Source: Dehalococcoidia bacterium
GTDB lineage: Bacteria; Chloroflexota; Dehalococcoidia; Dehalococcoidales; W498
Direction of reading: 5' to 3'
NCBI GenBank assembly: GCA_011170285.1
Contig: DUEE01000026.1
Coordinates: forward strand, 19,959-83,958
Length of the DNA: 64,000 bases
The notes under the pieces are model-generated. The model made no database searches. It had not been told where the DNA came from and saw nothing but the letters and a program-made list of their open reading frames with translations. Shown in pieces: positions 37,901 to 47,446 of this stretch; position 1 is the first letter of the stretch; every line of letters starts with the position of its first letter. The translations under genes and the position numbers were made by a program.

Positions 37901-38093
37901 CTGTCTCCGGAGCATTGTATGGTTTACCCAGTCTGCTATCGACTTGGGCAATCTGACCTTAAAGAAACTCTAGCCTCGCCCCCAATAGCTTCTTGGTCCG
38001 TAAAAACAGAAGTGGGACAGCTCAAGACTCCTTGAACATATTGAAAGTCGTAATCCGTATTTGTCAGCTTCCTGGTCGTTACTATCTTACTCA

Positions 38094-40463
38094 TTAGTCG
38101 ACTTGTGATACTCTCTCGCGGTATGCCTTCATTATGTCGTGGCGGCGCAATATCCCTATCAAGCGCGTTCTATCATGCCGTTCCACAACGGGGATACGCC
38201 CGTAATCTTTGTCAGTCGCTCGTAACATCTCATATAAAGTCTGGTTGGGATAAGTCACGAAAAGTTCCTTAGTAGCGATATCGCCTACCTTAAGGTTAGT
38301 CTTCCCACTTCGCACAGCACTCGCCAGGTCGGCTACTGTAACACACCCAAATAGACGCCCCTCCTCGTCTAGAACCGGGAAGCCATGATGACCTGTATCA
38401 CGTAATCGTTCTCTTAATTCCTCCAGAGATATAGTGGAAGAGACTGTAGGGAAATCGGGGGTCATTACCTCTCTAACCGTGATTGCTTTCATAATATCCT
38501 CCCCGACTTCTTCCCGATAAATGTCCAATAACTGCTCTTTTGGAAAATCAATCTGCTCGATAAAATATTCATTGAAATCGAGCCGGGAGGAAAGCTCAAC
38601 ATGTTCAATAAAATGGCCAAGCTCACCAGCCATCTGCCAGTAACGCTTGGATAAAAGAACCATGGAAGCCCCGGTACTGGCAGCATTACCTAAGGAGGAT
38701 ATAATCCGCCGATTAACATTGGGAATAAGTCCGATGCGCACAGCGCAATTGGGATTAACATAATTTCCAAGTGCCCCTGCTAGATACACATGCCCAATGT
38801 CCTCGGTCCCGATACCCATTTCGTCCATTAGAGTTTTTACACCGGCTGCTATAGCCCCCTTGGCGAGTTGAAGCTCGCGAACATCTTTTTGGGTAAGATA
38901 GATTGGTTTACCATTGTAGCTTTCCTCTGCGGAAGCGATGAGGAAGTTATTGACTGCCAACCCATCGCCAATTACTCTTGACTTCAGATTCTTTGCTGCT
39001 TCTACTTGAGGGGGACAAATTAGGCCTTCGTAATCGATGATGCCCAACTCCAAGAGCACGGCAACCAGTTCTACTAATCCGCTTCCGCAAATACCCTTGG
39101 GCTTTATATTACCAATTACCTGATAATGAAGGTCGCCTTCTTCGAAACTGACGGCTTCGATGGCTCCAGCAGCAGCAATCATCCCGTAAGAGATCCTTGC
39201 GCCTTCCAAGGCAGGACCGGCAGCGGCAGAGCAGGTCATGATTCTTTTCTGATTACCAATAAAGATTTCTCCATTGGTGCCGAGGTCCAATGCTAGAATT
39301 AATTCATCTTCTTGCTCCGCGGCACCTGAAGCCAGTATGACACTCAGCAAGTCCCCGCCAATATACCCAGATTTTACTGGCATAATGTAAAAAAGTGCCT
39401 CGGGATTCAATCGGAGACCAACATCTGATGCCCTCACAATTAGACCATCGGTTAAAACAGGCGCAAAGGGTGCCTCGGCAATTCCCGATGGATCCAGCTT
39501 CAGCAAGAGGTGTTGCATAGTGGTATTCCCCGCAGCAACGGTAACAAAGACATCGTCTGGGTGAAGCCCCACTGTTCTTAGAAGACGGTCAGTTATATGA
39601 TTCAAGTCATCGATGATAATTTGGTACAGATTCTCCAAACCATTAGGATGTTCTTTGACATATTGATGACGAGCGATAACATCCGTGCCATACTTACTCT
39701 GATTGTTGAGACAAGAAACAACGGCAACCTCTGTCCCATTCAACAAATTGAAAAGCTTGCCTACCAGAGTGGTAGTGCCGAGGTCAAAAACCAGTCCATA
39801 GAGTGAGTGTATTTCCTCCAGTTTCTGCCAGGTCATCAGGCGATTCTCATGAAGCACTGCCGCTCCACGGAATTGGGCTTCCTTTAACATATGGGGTAAG
39901 GCACGAAGACAGTGAAGCGAGGCTTTCAAGTCCACATATTCGGGCCCCAACGCTATTTTGACCCGGTCTAAATCGGAAATCCCTTCATCCTCAGGAATTG
40001 AGGATAAGGTGACAACCCGCTGACCAAGAAGGGGATTAATATGAAAATGGGGGGTATAGCCAGTTTTGAGGATTTGAGAAAACTCTATCTCAGACTCAGG
40101 TTCCGTGAGGTAGACCACTAAATCCTTACCCACTGTGGTGCGGCAGGCAAGACGAAAACCTTGTTCTATCTCCTCATCGTCAAGGAATTCCCTTTCTTCA
40201 TTGGATAGGGGACCTATTGAAGAGAGCATCTTGACCTTGCATTTACCACATTTACCCAGTCCCCCACACTCCCCCAGCTTTATACCTGCCTTTCGCAGAG
40301 ATTCCCAAACGGCGTCACCCTGACGAACCTTCAGCCAGAGGTCGTCAGGCAGAACATTCAACGAGAAGTATTTCTTTTTCTGTTTTTCTAATGGAATAAA
40401 GCCAATAGGGCTTTTTTCCTTAAATTTGTGGTTCTCCGTCTTCTCCATCTTCACTACTCCCAA
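38094..40463 (-). CDS. RACo-type corrinoid activator (2Fe-2S + DUF4445 ASKHA) fused to C-terminal CBS-domain pair
   Basis: N-term CGGLGKCGKCKVKML...RLACRT; VFDLGTTTLVGKL, LALDLGTNGEIFIG, CSAAAGPALEGARISYGM, YLAGALGNYVNP; C-term VREVMTPDFPTVSSTISLEELRERLRDTGHHGFPVLDEEGRLFGCVTVADL...RIPVVERHDRTRLIGILRRHDIMKAY. Confidence 0.92.
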   Translation of the reverse strand: MGVVKMEKTENHKFKEKSPIGFIPLEKQKKKYFSLNVLPDDLWLKVRQGDAVWESLRKAGIKLGECGGLGKCGKCKVKMLSSIGPLSNEEREFLDDEEIEQGFRLACRTTVGKDLVVYLTEPESEIEFSQILKTGYTPHFHINPLLGQRVVTLSSIPEDEGISDLDRVKIALGPEYVDLKASLHCLRALPHMLKEAQFRGAAVLHENRLMTWQKLEEIHSLYGLVFDLGTTTLVGKLFNLLNGTEVAVVSCLNNQSKYGTDVIARHQYVKEHPNGLENLYQIIIDDLNHITDRLLRTVGLHPDDVFVTVAAGNTTMQHLLLKLDPSGIAEAPFAPVLTDGLIVRASDVGLRLNPEALFYIMPVKSGYIGGDLLSVILASGAAEQEDELILALDLGTNGEIFIGNQKRIMTCSAAAGPALEGARISYGMIAAAGAIEAVSFEEGDLHYQVIGNIKPKGICGSGLVELVAVLLELGIIDYEGLICPPQVEAAKNLKSRVIGDGLAVNNFLIASAEESYNGKPIYLTQKDVRELQLAKGAIAAGVKTLMDEMGIGTEDIGHVYLAGALGNYVNPNCAVRIGLIPNVNRRIISSLGNAASTGASMVLLSKRYWQMAGELGHFIEHVELSSRLDFNEYFIEQIDFPKEQLLDIYREEVGEDIMKAITVREVMTPDFPTVSSTISLEELRERLRDTGHHGFPVLDEEGRLFGCVTVADLASAVRSGKTNLKVGDIATKELFVTYPNQTLYEMLRATDKDYGRIPVVERHDRTRLIGILRRHDIMKAYRERVSQVD

Positions 40464-40471
40464 CGTAGAAG

Positions 40472-41062
40472 CTAGATTAACTCGATGAGCTTTTTTTCAA
40501 GCTCCGAATAATTCACGTCTCTTATCTCCAAAGATAAATTTAGGAATTCGGCTAGTTTCCCAGCCTGGAATATGAGGTCGGGGTCTTCTGGTTGCCGCAC
40601 ATAGAGCAATCTCCGGTAATGTTCAAAACAATATTTTCGCATTTCCTGGTCATAGAGTTCCAATGGATTCATACAATATTCTTCAAAGTTTAGAATAAGT
40701 TCTTTTTCTAGAAAATAAGTTCCCGCAGTATCGTTAATAAGTTGCTGGAATAGCTCAGCACCGAGAAGCATTTCATAGCAGTAATGCCCGGGTACTTTGA
40801 TAGCTCCGTGAAGTCGGCATAACTCACTTATGCCTGGGAAACATTCTCCATAAAGGCATATGACCCGCTCATTCCTTTTTTTAGCGTAAGCAATTACTTC
40901 TAGCAGGCGACCTTTTAGCTCTTGCGGCTTCAAATGTAGGTTGGGTGGTAAATAAGTTAAACGCAGTTCGGGATATCTCTCTCCCAGACGAATATGTTCA
41001 AGGGCTGGTTTGAAAACCGAGCAGGCAATGATGCGCGTCGGTCTTTTATTTGCCTCTCTTAT
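40472..41062 (-). CDS. DUF1638 family protein, start codon uncertain (apparent ATA)
   Basis: Frame upstream of the track ORF reads IREANKRPTRIIACSVFKPALEHIRLGERYPELRLTYLPPNLHLKPQELKG...; AGGAGG at 41073-41068; no in-frame ATG/GTG/TTG before the conserved-looking N-terminus. Confidence 0.75.
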   Translation of the reverse strand: MREANKRPTRIIACSVFKPALEHIRLGERYPELRLTYLPPNLHLKPQELKGRLLEVIAYAKKRNERVICLYGECFPGISELCRLHGAIKVPGHYCYEMLLGAELFQQLINDTAGTYFLEKELILNFEEYCMNPLELYDQEMRKYCFEHYRRLLYVRQPEDPDLIFQAGKLAEFLNLSLEIRDVNYSELEKKLIELI

Positions 41063-41072
41063 TATAACCTCC

Positions 41073-42509
41073 TCAAATATATTGGCTACCAGAAAAAGCT
41101 TTTTTTATATCGTCAATCAGGTCCACATCTAAGAGACCCTCTTCACTCTCTTCAAGGATTTTGCCAACTAGTTCATTGGCACGGCTTAACATGTCTGGAT
41201 GCCCCATTTCCTCCCAGATGTCGAAGTTGCAACGCACCTGCAGGTTAGGATAAAAGAATTCGTCCATCATGTGGTTAATAGTATGCTCTTCAGCAACGAA
41301 ATTTCCGCCGGGGCCAACTTGCTCGATTACATCGTAAGCTAAGGTATCTTCGTTCACTTTAATTCCCTGCAATACTCGCTGAGTCATTCCGATAATTTCA
41401 TTGTCAATAACATACTGTTCGTAGGAGATGGAATTGCCCGAATCAATCACTCCGGCCGTCAGGTGAATAAAGTCTGCCCCAGTCATTGCCACCGTCAGAC
41501 TTGAAACACTTTTCTCGAAGCCAGCCTGGATATCAGGCCTTTTGGCTTCAGTTACCCCTCCGGAGGCATAAATGGGCAAGTTATAGAGCTTTGCCAATTG
41601 AACTGCGGCTGCATTCATCATTCCCATCTCCACTGAGCCCATTGTAAATTCCATTTTTCGCAAATCCATGGTCGTAGCGACCGCGCCATATAGCACCTTG
41701 GCTCCTGGAGCAAAAACCTGAGCAATAGTGACTCCGGCTAAAGCTTCAGCATGCATTTGTGAAAGAGTCCCTGCCAGGGTAGCAGGAGCAGTGGCTCCGG
41801 CTATGGGCGCAGGTGCACAGGTAGTGGGAATACCATGGGTGACGCAGAAACGGAGAATCTCCAGTGTTTCGGAATCAATAGTAAGAGGACTTATCGGGTT
41901 GGTTATTACCGAAACGAAGGGCTTTTCTCGAAGGCGTTCTTCTCCTCTGGCAATGATACTTGCAAGTTTCCACATCTGCTCGGCTCCATGCAGGTCGTCA
42001 CAGCCCCCCATCACGTGTTTGGTGGTATGGTTGAGAGCGTAATAGAAATCGAGCAGATGATAATTTGCCGGTTTTATGTCATGAGCCTGGCAGGCAATGA
42101 TATAAAAGCGAATGTTATCTAATTTATCCACTAGGGCAGCAGTATTAGCCACATCCCTTAGCAGGGTGAGGCGATATCCGCCTGTTGACATATCGAGGAT
42201 ACGAAATACCCTTCCGCCGTTGCCGAAGTAGACATTACCTTCTCCCAGGTGAATGTCGTTTTTACCGTCACGGGAATAAAGGGTAAAGCACGAAGGTGCT
42301 CGACCTAGAACTTCATCAAGCCAGCCTTCTTCAAAGCGGACCCTTTGATTATCAGAATCAACCTTTGCCCCGGCTGCTTTCAGTATGTCTCGAAAGGCGC
42401 TGTCAGCAATCCTGACCCCAATGCGTTCCAGTATGCGCCGCCCCGTCTGGTCAATCTGTTTTAAATTTTCCTTGGTAAGTGGTCTGTAGAATGGCGAGCT
42501 GTCTCCCAT
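41073..42509 (-). CDS. Trimethylamine methyltransferase (MttB) family protein, non-pyrrolysine
   Basis: 478 aa uninterrupted; ILERIGVRIADSAFRDILKAAGAKVD...GGCDDLHGAEQM...ISPLTIDSETLEILRFC; MttB family architecture. Confidence 0.9.
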   Translation of the reverse strand: MGDSSPFYRPLTKENLKQIDQTGRRILERIGVRIADSAFRDILKAAGAKVDSDNQRVRFEEGWLDEVLGRAPSCFTLYSRDGKNDIHLGEGNVYFGNGGRVFRILDMSTGGYRLTLLRDVANTAALVDKLDNIRFYIIACQAHDIKPANYHLLDFYYALNHTTKHVMGGCDDLHGAEQMWKLASIIARGEERLREKPFVSVITNPISPLTIDSETLEILRFCVTHGIPTTCAPAPIAGATAPATLAGTLSQMHAEALAGVTIAQVFAPGAKVLYGAVATTMDLRKMEFTMGSVEMGMMNAAAVQLAKLYNLPIYASGGVTEAKRPDIQAGFEKSVSSLTVAMTGADFIHLTAGVIDSGNSISYEQYVIDNEIIGMTQRVLQGIKVNEDTLAYDVIEQVGPGGNFVAEEHTINHMMDEFFYPNLQVRCNFDIWEEMGHPDMLSRANELVGKILEESEEGLLDVDLIDDIKKAFSGSQYI

Positions 42510-42523
42510 AGTTGAACTCCTTA

Positions 42524-43969
42524 TCAGTGCCCTTGGAGAACTCCAGCGATTTCCTGGAGTACTTCGGCAGGTTTAGGCTCTACCTGATGTTCGGAGAGGA
42601 TTCTTCTTGCCTCAATATTGCAGCGCTTGTAAAGGTCTTTAGCTCCAGCTTCTTCCCAGGAATCGTAGCGAGAGCGATCTAAAAGCTTGGGCAGAAACTG
42701 GGCTTGCATAAAATACTTAAAGGTGTGATCATCCGTAAGAAAGATGGAACCAGGCCCCCCATTTATCACTCTCTCTATCGCCTCGAGAGCCAGCGTTTCA
42801 TTATTAACAGGAATTCCCTCAGTGAAGAATCGGCTCATGGCTACCAATTCGTTGACCATGGTTACCATCTCTAGCGAAGAGGTGCTTCCGTATTCTAGAA
42901 AACCTATATCGTGGATTAGGTTACAGCGAGAGAGCATAGCACTCAGGATGGAGAACATGGCTTCGGCTCCTGCCTGAGCATCCATTACCTTGGCGTCTGA
43001 AGCTCCGGCAAAAGCCCAGATGGGCAGACCATAGACTTCATCACGCATATCAGCGAGTGCCGCTTGGGTGAGACTCCACTCAGGACCACCATAGGAGACA
43101 ACGGTGGATTTCATGTCCAGAACGCTGACATTGGGTCCAAAAAGGAAGGGCGACCCTTTGCCAGCCAGTTGATGAACTACCAGTCCTACCAGGTTTTCGG
43201 CGATTCCTAAAGCCATGGCTCCGGCAAGGGTTACCGGCGCTCCACCTCCAGCGTTGGAGCCAGAAGGAAGGCAGATGGGTATCTTCTTTTTGGCACAGAA
43301 AATGAGTTTTTCCACCACATTTTGGGGAAAGCGTAATGGACTGATTGGCTCGGAATAATTTAGAATAAATGGTTTGCTCCGGAGTTTATCTTCACCTCCT
43401 GCTACCAGGCAAGCCATCTCATAGATTTTAGCGATATCCTTACCACTATCGGCAATGAATACAATAGGCTTGTTGGTATTTTTGACCATTTCAGCAAAAA
43501 CATGAACGTAGATGTTCTCGACAGGAACGTCTTCAGGGTTAGCCATAGACATAGCAAAAGCGATGTTTTCCAACCCGTCAACTAGCTTAGCAAAATTGGC
43601 GACGTCTTTTAAGATAGCTCGACGGCGCTCACCAGTTCCCAAATCCAGAGTAAAAGTGGCATCCGAACCTGTGCCATAGAAATGGTTTCCGTTTGTGAGA
43701 GGCATCGCTTTTTTGCCCTTGTGGTCATAGAGGGCAATCTGCCTGGGTGCTGACCCTAGGGCTTCTTTAACAAGGTGGCCGGGTAGCCTGACCCAATCAT
43801 GGGAAATCTGGCAACCAGCGTTGGCGAGCATCTCCAGAGCACCAGGGTGCTCCATCTTAAAGCCTATCTTTTCCAGGATTTTCAAAGCGGCAGTATGAAT
43901 TGCTAACGCCTGTTCTCGGCTCAAAACCTTGAGTTGAGGTTGAAAAGTGGGGATATCTATCGGTTTCAT
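42524..43969 (-). CDS. Second MttB-family methyltransferase, non-pyrrolysine
   Basis: MKPIDIPTFQPQLKVLSREQALAIHTAALKILEKIGFKMEHPGALEMLANAGCQ...YSEPISPLRFPQNVVEKLIFCAKKKIP; start ATG 43969 (AAGGAG RBS) preferred over track start 44032. Confidence 0.9.
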   Translation of the reverse strand: MKPIDIPTFQPQLKVLSREQALAIHTAALKILEKIGFKMEHPGALEMLANAGCQISHDWVRLPGHLVKEALGSAPRQIALYDHKGKKAMPLTNGNHFYGTGSDATFTLDLGTGERRRAILKDVANFAKLVDGLENIAFAMSMANPEDVPVENIYVHVFAEMVKNTNKPIVFIADSGKDIAKIYEMACLVAGGEDKLRSKPFILNYSEPISPLRFPQNVVEKLIFCAKKKIPICLPSGSNAGGGAPVTLAGAMALGIAENLVGLVVHQLAGKGSPFLFGPNVSVLDMKSTVVSYGGPEWSLTQAALADMRDEVYGLPIWAFAGASDAKVMDAQAGAEAMFSILSAMLSRCNLIHDIGFLEYGSTSSLEMVTMVNELVAMSRFFTEGIPVNNETLALEAIERVINGGPGSIFLTDDHTFKYFMQAQFLPKLLDRSRYDSWEEAGAKDLYKRCNIEARRILSEHQVEPKPAEVLQEIAGVLQGH

Positions 43970-44018
43970 TTTTTCTCCTTTCCTTTTGAGCTGAGAATCA
44001 CAATGCCTACCTTCGAAT

Positions 44019-44657
44019 TTAAAGTATTCCAAGCAATTCCTTGGCTTTGCTCACCGCGGAACCGGCGTCGGATGCATAAGAGTCCGCCTTGATTTCCCGG
44101 GCATATTTTTCGGTAACCGGTGCTCCGCCAATCATCACCTTGACTTTATCTCGGATGCCGGCTTTCTGCATGGCTTCGATAGTCCGGGACATGGATGGCA
44201 TGGTGGTGGAAAGTAACGCCGACATGCATACGATGTCCGGCTCCACCTCTTGTATCTTTTGGACGAACTTTTCAGGAGGAATATCCACCCCTAGGTCAGT
44301 TATATCAAATCCCGCTCCCCCCATCATCATGCCAACCAGGTTCTTACCGATGTCGTGCAAATCTCCCTTTACAGTACCGATCAGCACCTTCCCCTTGGAG
44401 GTAACATCACCCTCTTGAAATAACGGTTGTAGCAGCTTCATGCATTCTTGCATGGTCTTAGCGGAGCGCAACATCTGAGGGACAAATATCAACCCTTTCG
44501 AATATCTATCACCCACCTTATCCATAGCCGCAATGAGTCCCTTATCAAGAATGCTCTTAACTTCGCTTCCAGCATCTAAAGCTCTCTGCGTTTCCGCCAC
44601 CGCTGTCTTGATATCGCCCTTGCTGACAGCTTCTTCCAATGCCTCAAACTCATTCAT
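44019..44657 (-). CDS. Methyltransferase corrinoid protein (MttC/MtbC-like)
   Basis: GTVKGDLHDIGKNLVGMMMGGAGFDITDLGVDIPPEKFVQKIQEVEPDIVCMSALLSTTMPSM; start ATG 44657 (the track extends to 44696). Confidence 0.92.
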   Translation of the reverse strand: MNEFEALEEAVSKGDIKTAVAETQRALDAGSEVKSILDKGLIAAMDKVGDRYSKGLIFVPQMLRSAKTMQECMKLLQPLFQEGDVTSKGKVLIGTVKGDLHDIGKNLVGMMMGGAGFDITDLGVDIPPEKFVQKIQEVEPDIVCMSALLSTTMPSMSRTIEAMQKAGIRDKVKVMIGGAPVTEKYAREIKADSYASDAGSAVSKAKELLGIL

Positions 44658-44705
44658 CTTTAGCCTCCTTAAAAAGTCTATCTCATTAAAACCCAAAAAG
44701 CAAAA

Positions 44706-45506
44706 TCAATTCCCAACTATGCGTCCGCTTTGGTAAGCGTCAATAAAGTTTCCGCAATATTCATCCCGTCCTAGGAGCATCTCAACCGCAAGGAGGGTTG
44801 ACATAAGCTGCTTGTCGAGCGGGTCTAAAATAACTGCTGACAGATTATGAGCAATGCAGAGAGCCAGGAAGTTGCGATTGATTAAGCGGCGTTCGGGGAG
44901 ACCGAAAGAGATGTTGGAAAGCCCACAGATAGTATTCACGCCTGGGAAATCGTTCATGATTTTGTGGATAGCTCCCATAGCGGCCGTTCCCATACTAGTA
45001 TCCACTGAAACAGGAAGCACCAATGGGTCTACATAAATCTTTTCCAAAGGGATTCCTTCGTTAGTAAGCTTCTTTATCAGTTCTGAGCCGACATCGACTC
45101 TATCTTCTATAGTGGTCGGCATCGAGGCCTGGCCCATGCAAAGGGCGACTACATGACAAGGCTGGGAAGTGATTATGGGCAGAAGGGAACGAAAGCGGTC
45201 TTCTTCTAGTGAAATGGAATTTATCATCGGCTCGCCCTTGTGTTTTTTAATGGCTTCCGACAGAGCCTTGGGATTGGGGCTGTCTAGGCATAAGGGTAGA
45301 TCTACTTCGGCTTGAACTGTTTCTACCAGCCAGCAGAGGTAGTCAACTTCTTCGTCCAGAAAGGTTCCGGCGTTAACATCGATGTAATGGGCACCCGCTT
45401 CGGCTTGCTCTCTGGCAATCTTACAGATGAACTCGGCGTCCCGTTTATCCGCAGCTTCCCCAATGCTCCTTCGACTCGTATTTATCTTCTCTCCCACAAT
45501 AATCAT
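44706..45506 (-). CDS. Methyltetrahydrofolate:corrinoid methyltransferase (pterin-binding family)
   Basis: IIVGEKINTSRRSIGEAADKRD, AEAGAHYIDVNAGTFLDEE, LCLDSPNPKAL, MINSISLEE, GLSNISFGLPERRLINRNFL; start ATG 45506. Confidence 0.9.
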   Translation of the reverse strand: MIIVGEKINTSRRSIGEAADKRDAEFICKIAREQAEAGAHYIDVNAGTFLDEEVDYLCWLVETVQAEVDLPLCLDSPNPKALSEAIKKHKGEPMINSISLEEDRFRSLLPIITSQPCHVVALCMGQASMPTTIEDRVDVGSELIKKLTNEGIPLEKIYVDPLVLPVSVDTSMGTAAMGAIHKIMNDFPGVNTICGLSNISFGLPERRLINRNFLALCIAHNLSAVILDPLDKQLMSTLLAVEMLLGRDEYCGNFIDAYQSGRIVGN

Positions 45507-45670
45507 CGTAGATCCTCTTTTTGAATCTTTCAAACCTAAAACCAGTACCTAGATACCCGGATAAAGATTCTTTCTTGCACTACTAACATAACACAAATTG
45601 CAACCTATAACAAGGTTACAGGTTGCCTCTTTGGAGTGCTGGCGGCGGAGTGAAAAAGCACCAATGGGGC

Positions 45671-45692
45671 GGGGTAGGCGATTCCCTACCCC
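45671..45692. repeat. Strong 8-bp hairpin in the MeTr/glyA divergent intergenic region
   Basis: GGGGTAGG-cgattc-CCTACCCC. Confidence 0.6.
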
Positions 45693-45951
45693 CTCCGAAC
45701 AAGGGATGACCAAATAGAATACGGACATCGTCAGTCTAATCCCGAGTACTCTAAGACTACAGCGTGCCGCTCCCATACAAGATAAATGTCTCATTATGTT
45801 GTTAAGTCTTGGTGTCGGTTTATTCTAATTGGAAAATGAGCCTTAATAAAAGGGCATTAGGCAATTCGGTTAACCAATCTGTCGATTTGTTGAAATAGAC
45901 TGGTTGTTGACAGTATGGAGGTACGGTTGTAGACTTTAACCAGGAGGAGAA

Positions 45952-47196
45952 ATGAGTTTTTTAAACCAAACTGACCCAGAAATTAACCACGCCATTGATA
46001 TGGAGAAGAAGCGGCAAAGGGAAACAATAAACCTTATTGGCTCTGAGAACTATACCAGTAGGGCTGTGCTTGAAGCTGAGGGTTCATTCCTAATTAACAA
46101 ATATGCTGAGGGTTATCCGCAGCGTCGCTACTATGGCGGCTGCGAGATTATGGATATAGTGGAGACTTTGGCTATTCAACGGGCTAAGGAGCTGTTCCAT
46201 GCCCAGCACGCTAATGTCCAGCCCCACAGCGGATCTCAGGCTAATATGGCAGCATACTATGCTTTACTAGAATATGGTGATACTGTTATGGGTATGAGAC
46301 TGGCTCATGGTGGTCATCTTACCCATGGTGACAAGGTGAGCTTCTCAGGTAAGTCGTATAATTTTATACCCTATGGTGTAAATAAAGAAACAGAGAGAAT
46401 CGACTATCAGGAGGTGGAGAGACTTGCCTTAGACCATAAGCCTAAGGTAATTATGGTTGGAGCCAGTGCTTACCCCAGGATTATTGATTTTGAGCGCTTT
46501 CGGCATATCGCTGACCTAGTCGGGGCAAGGCTTATAGTTGATATGGCGCACATTGCCGGTATAGTGGCTGCGGGACTACATCCAACTCCTGTGCCCTATG
46601 CCAATGTGGTAACCTCAACTACACATAAGACACTACGCGGTCCTAGAAGCGGGTTTATTTTGTGTCGCAGCCAGCTTGCTTCCTCAATAGATGCGGCTGT
46701 CTTCCCCAGAATGCAGGGTGGTCCTCTAATGCATACCATTGCTGCCAAAGCCGTTTGCTTCCACGAAGCCTTACAACCAAGCTTCGTTGACTATCAACAG
46801 GCTATACTGAATAATGCCCTTACTCTAGCTAGTGAGCTGCAACGACTGGGGCTGCGCCTTATATCAGGCGGAACTGATAACCACCTGGTTTTAGTAGACC
46901 TCACCGAGACAGGAACCACCGGTAAAGAGGCTGAGGACTCCCTGGGAGCAGTCGGCATTGTTGTCAATCGTAATGCCATTCCTTTTGACCCCCGCCCACC
47001 CCTGTTAACCAGTGGCATTAGACTGGGCACACCAGCCGTGACCACGCGCGGCTTCGGTAGCGAAGAAATGAAGCGCATTTCGGCACTCATTGTAGAGGTA
47101 ATTACTAATATTGATAACCAGAATATACAAAACCAGGTGAGACAAGAGGTCAGCCAGATATGCTACCGCTTCCCCATTCCGCGAATTGACGACTGA
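45952..47196 (+). CDS. glyA: Serine hydroxymethyltransferase
   Basis: [57 protein letters not shown]. Confidence 0.96.
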   Translation: MSFLNQTDPEINHAIDMEKKRQRETINLIGSENYTSRAVLEAEGSFLINKYAEGYPQRRYYGGCEIMDIVETLAIQRAKELFHAQHANVQPHSGSQANMAAYYALLEYGDTVMGMRLAHGGHLTHGDKVSFSGKSYNFIPYGVNKETERIDYQEVERLALDHKPKVIMVGASAYPRIIDFERFRHIADLVGARLIVDMAHIAGIVAAGLHPTPVPYANVVTSTTHKTLRGPRSGFILCRSQLASSIDAAVFPRMQGGPLMHTIAAKAVCFHEALQPSFVDYQQAILNNALTLASELQRLGLRLISGGTDNHLVLVDLTETGTTGKEAEDSLGAVGIVVNRNAIPFDPRPPLLTSGIRLGTPAVTTRGFGSEEMKRISALIVEVITNIDNQNIQNQVRQEVSQICYRFPIPRIDD

Positions 47197-47446
47197 TATT
47201 GCCCAATAACCCCATCCCCTTTATTCCCTCTCCTTGAAAGGAGAAGGGAATGAATAGGTTCTGAAGGGGTCGACAGAGTCGCTCTCCAGAGGCGAGTCGC
47301 CGTGGCGACCTCTGATGAGTTGCGCCCCTCCAAACTCCCCTAACCTAAGAGACAAACTTTTCTACCGAAGGGTGAGCTTGGTTAAAAATAATGCTATAAT
47401 AAATCTAGTTGAATTAAAAGCGTTAGTTAAAGGGAGGTAATAATTA

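Noticed and set aside
41073-44032. Pyrrolysine-dependent MttB
   Set aside because: Both MttB-family ORFs are uninterrupted; no in-frame TAG and no pyl genes or tRNA-Pyl in the window.
45900-45945. Possible THF, glycine or cobalamin riboswitch upstream of glyA
   Set aside because: CTGGTT...AACCAG pairing exists, but no consensus motifs of these riboswitches were recognised; needs an Infernal search.
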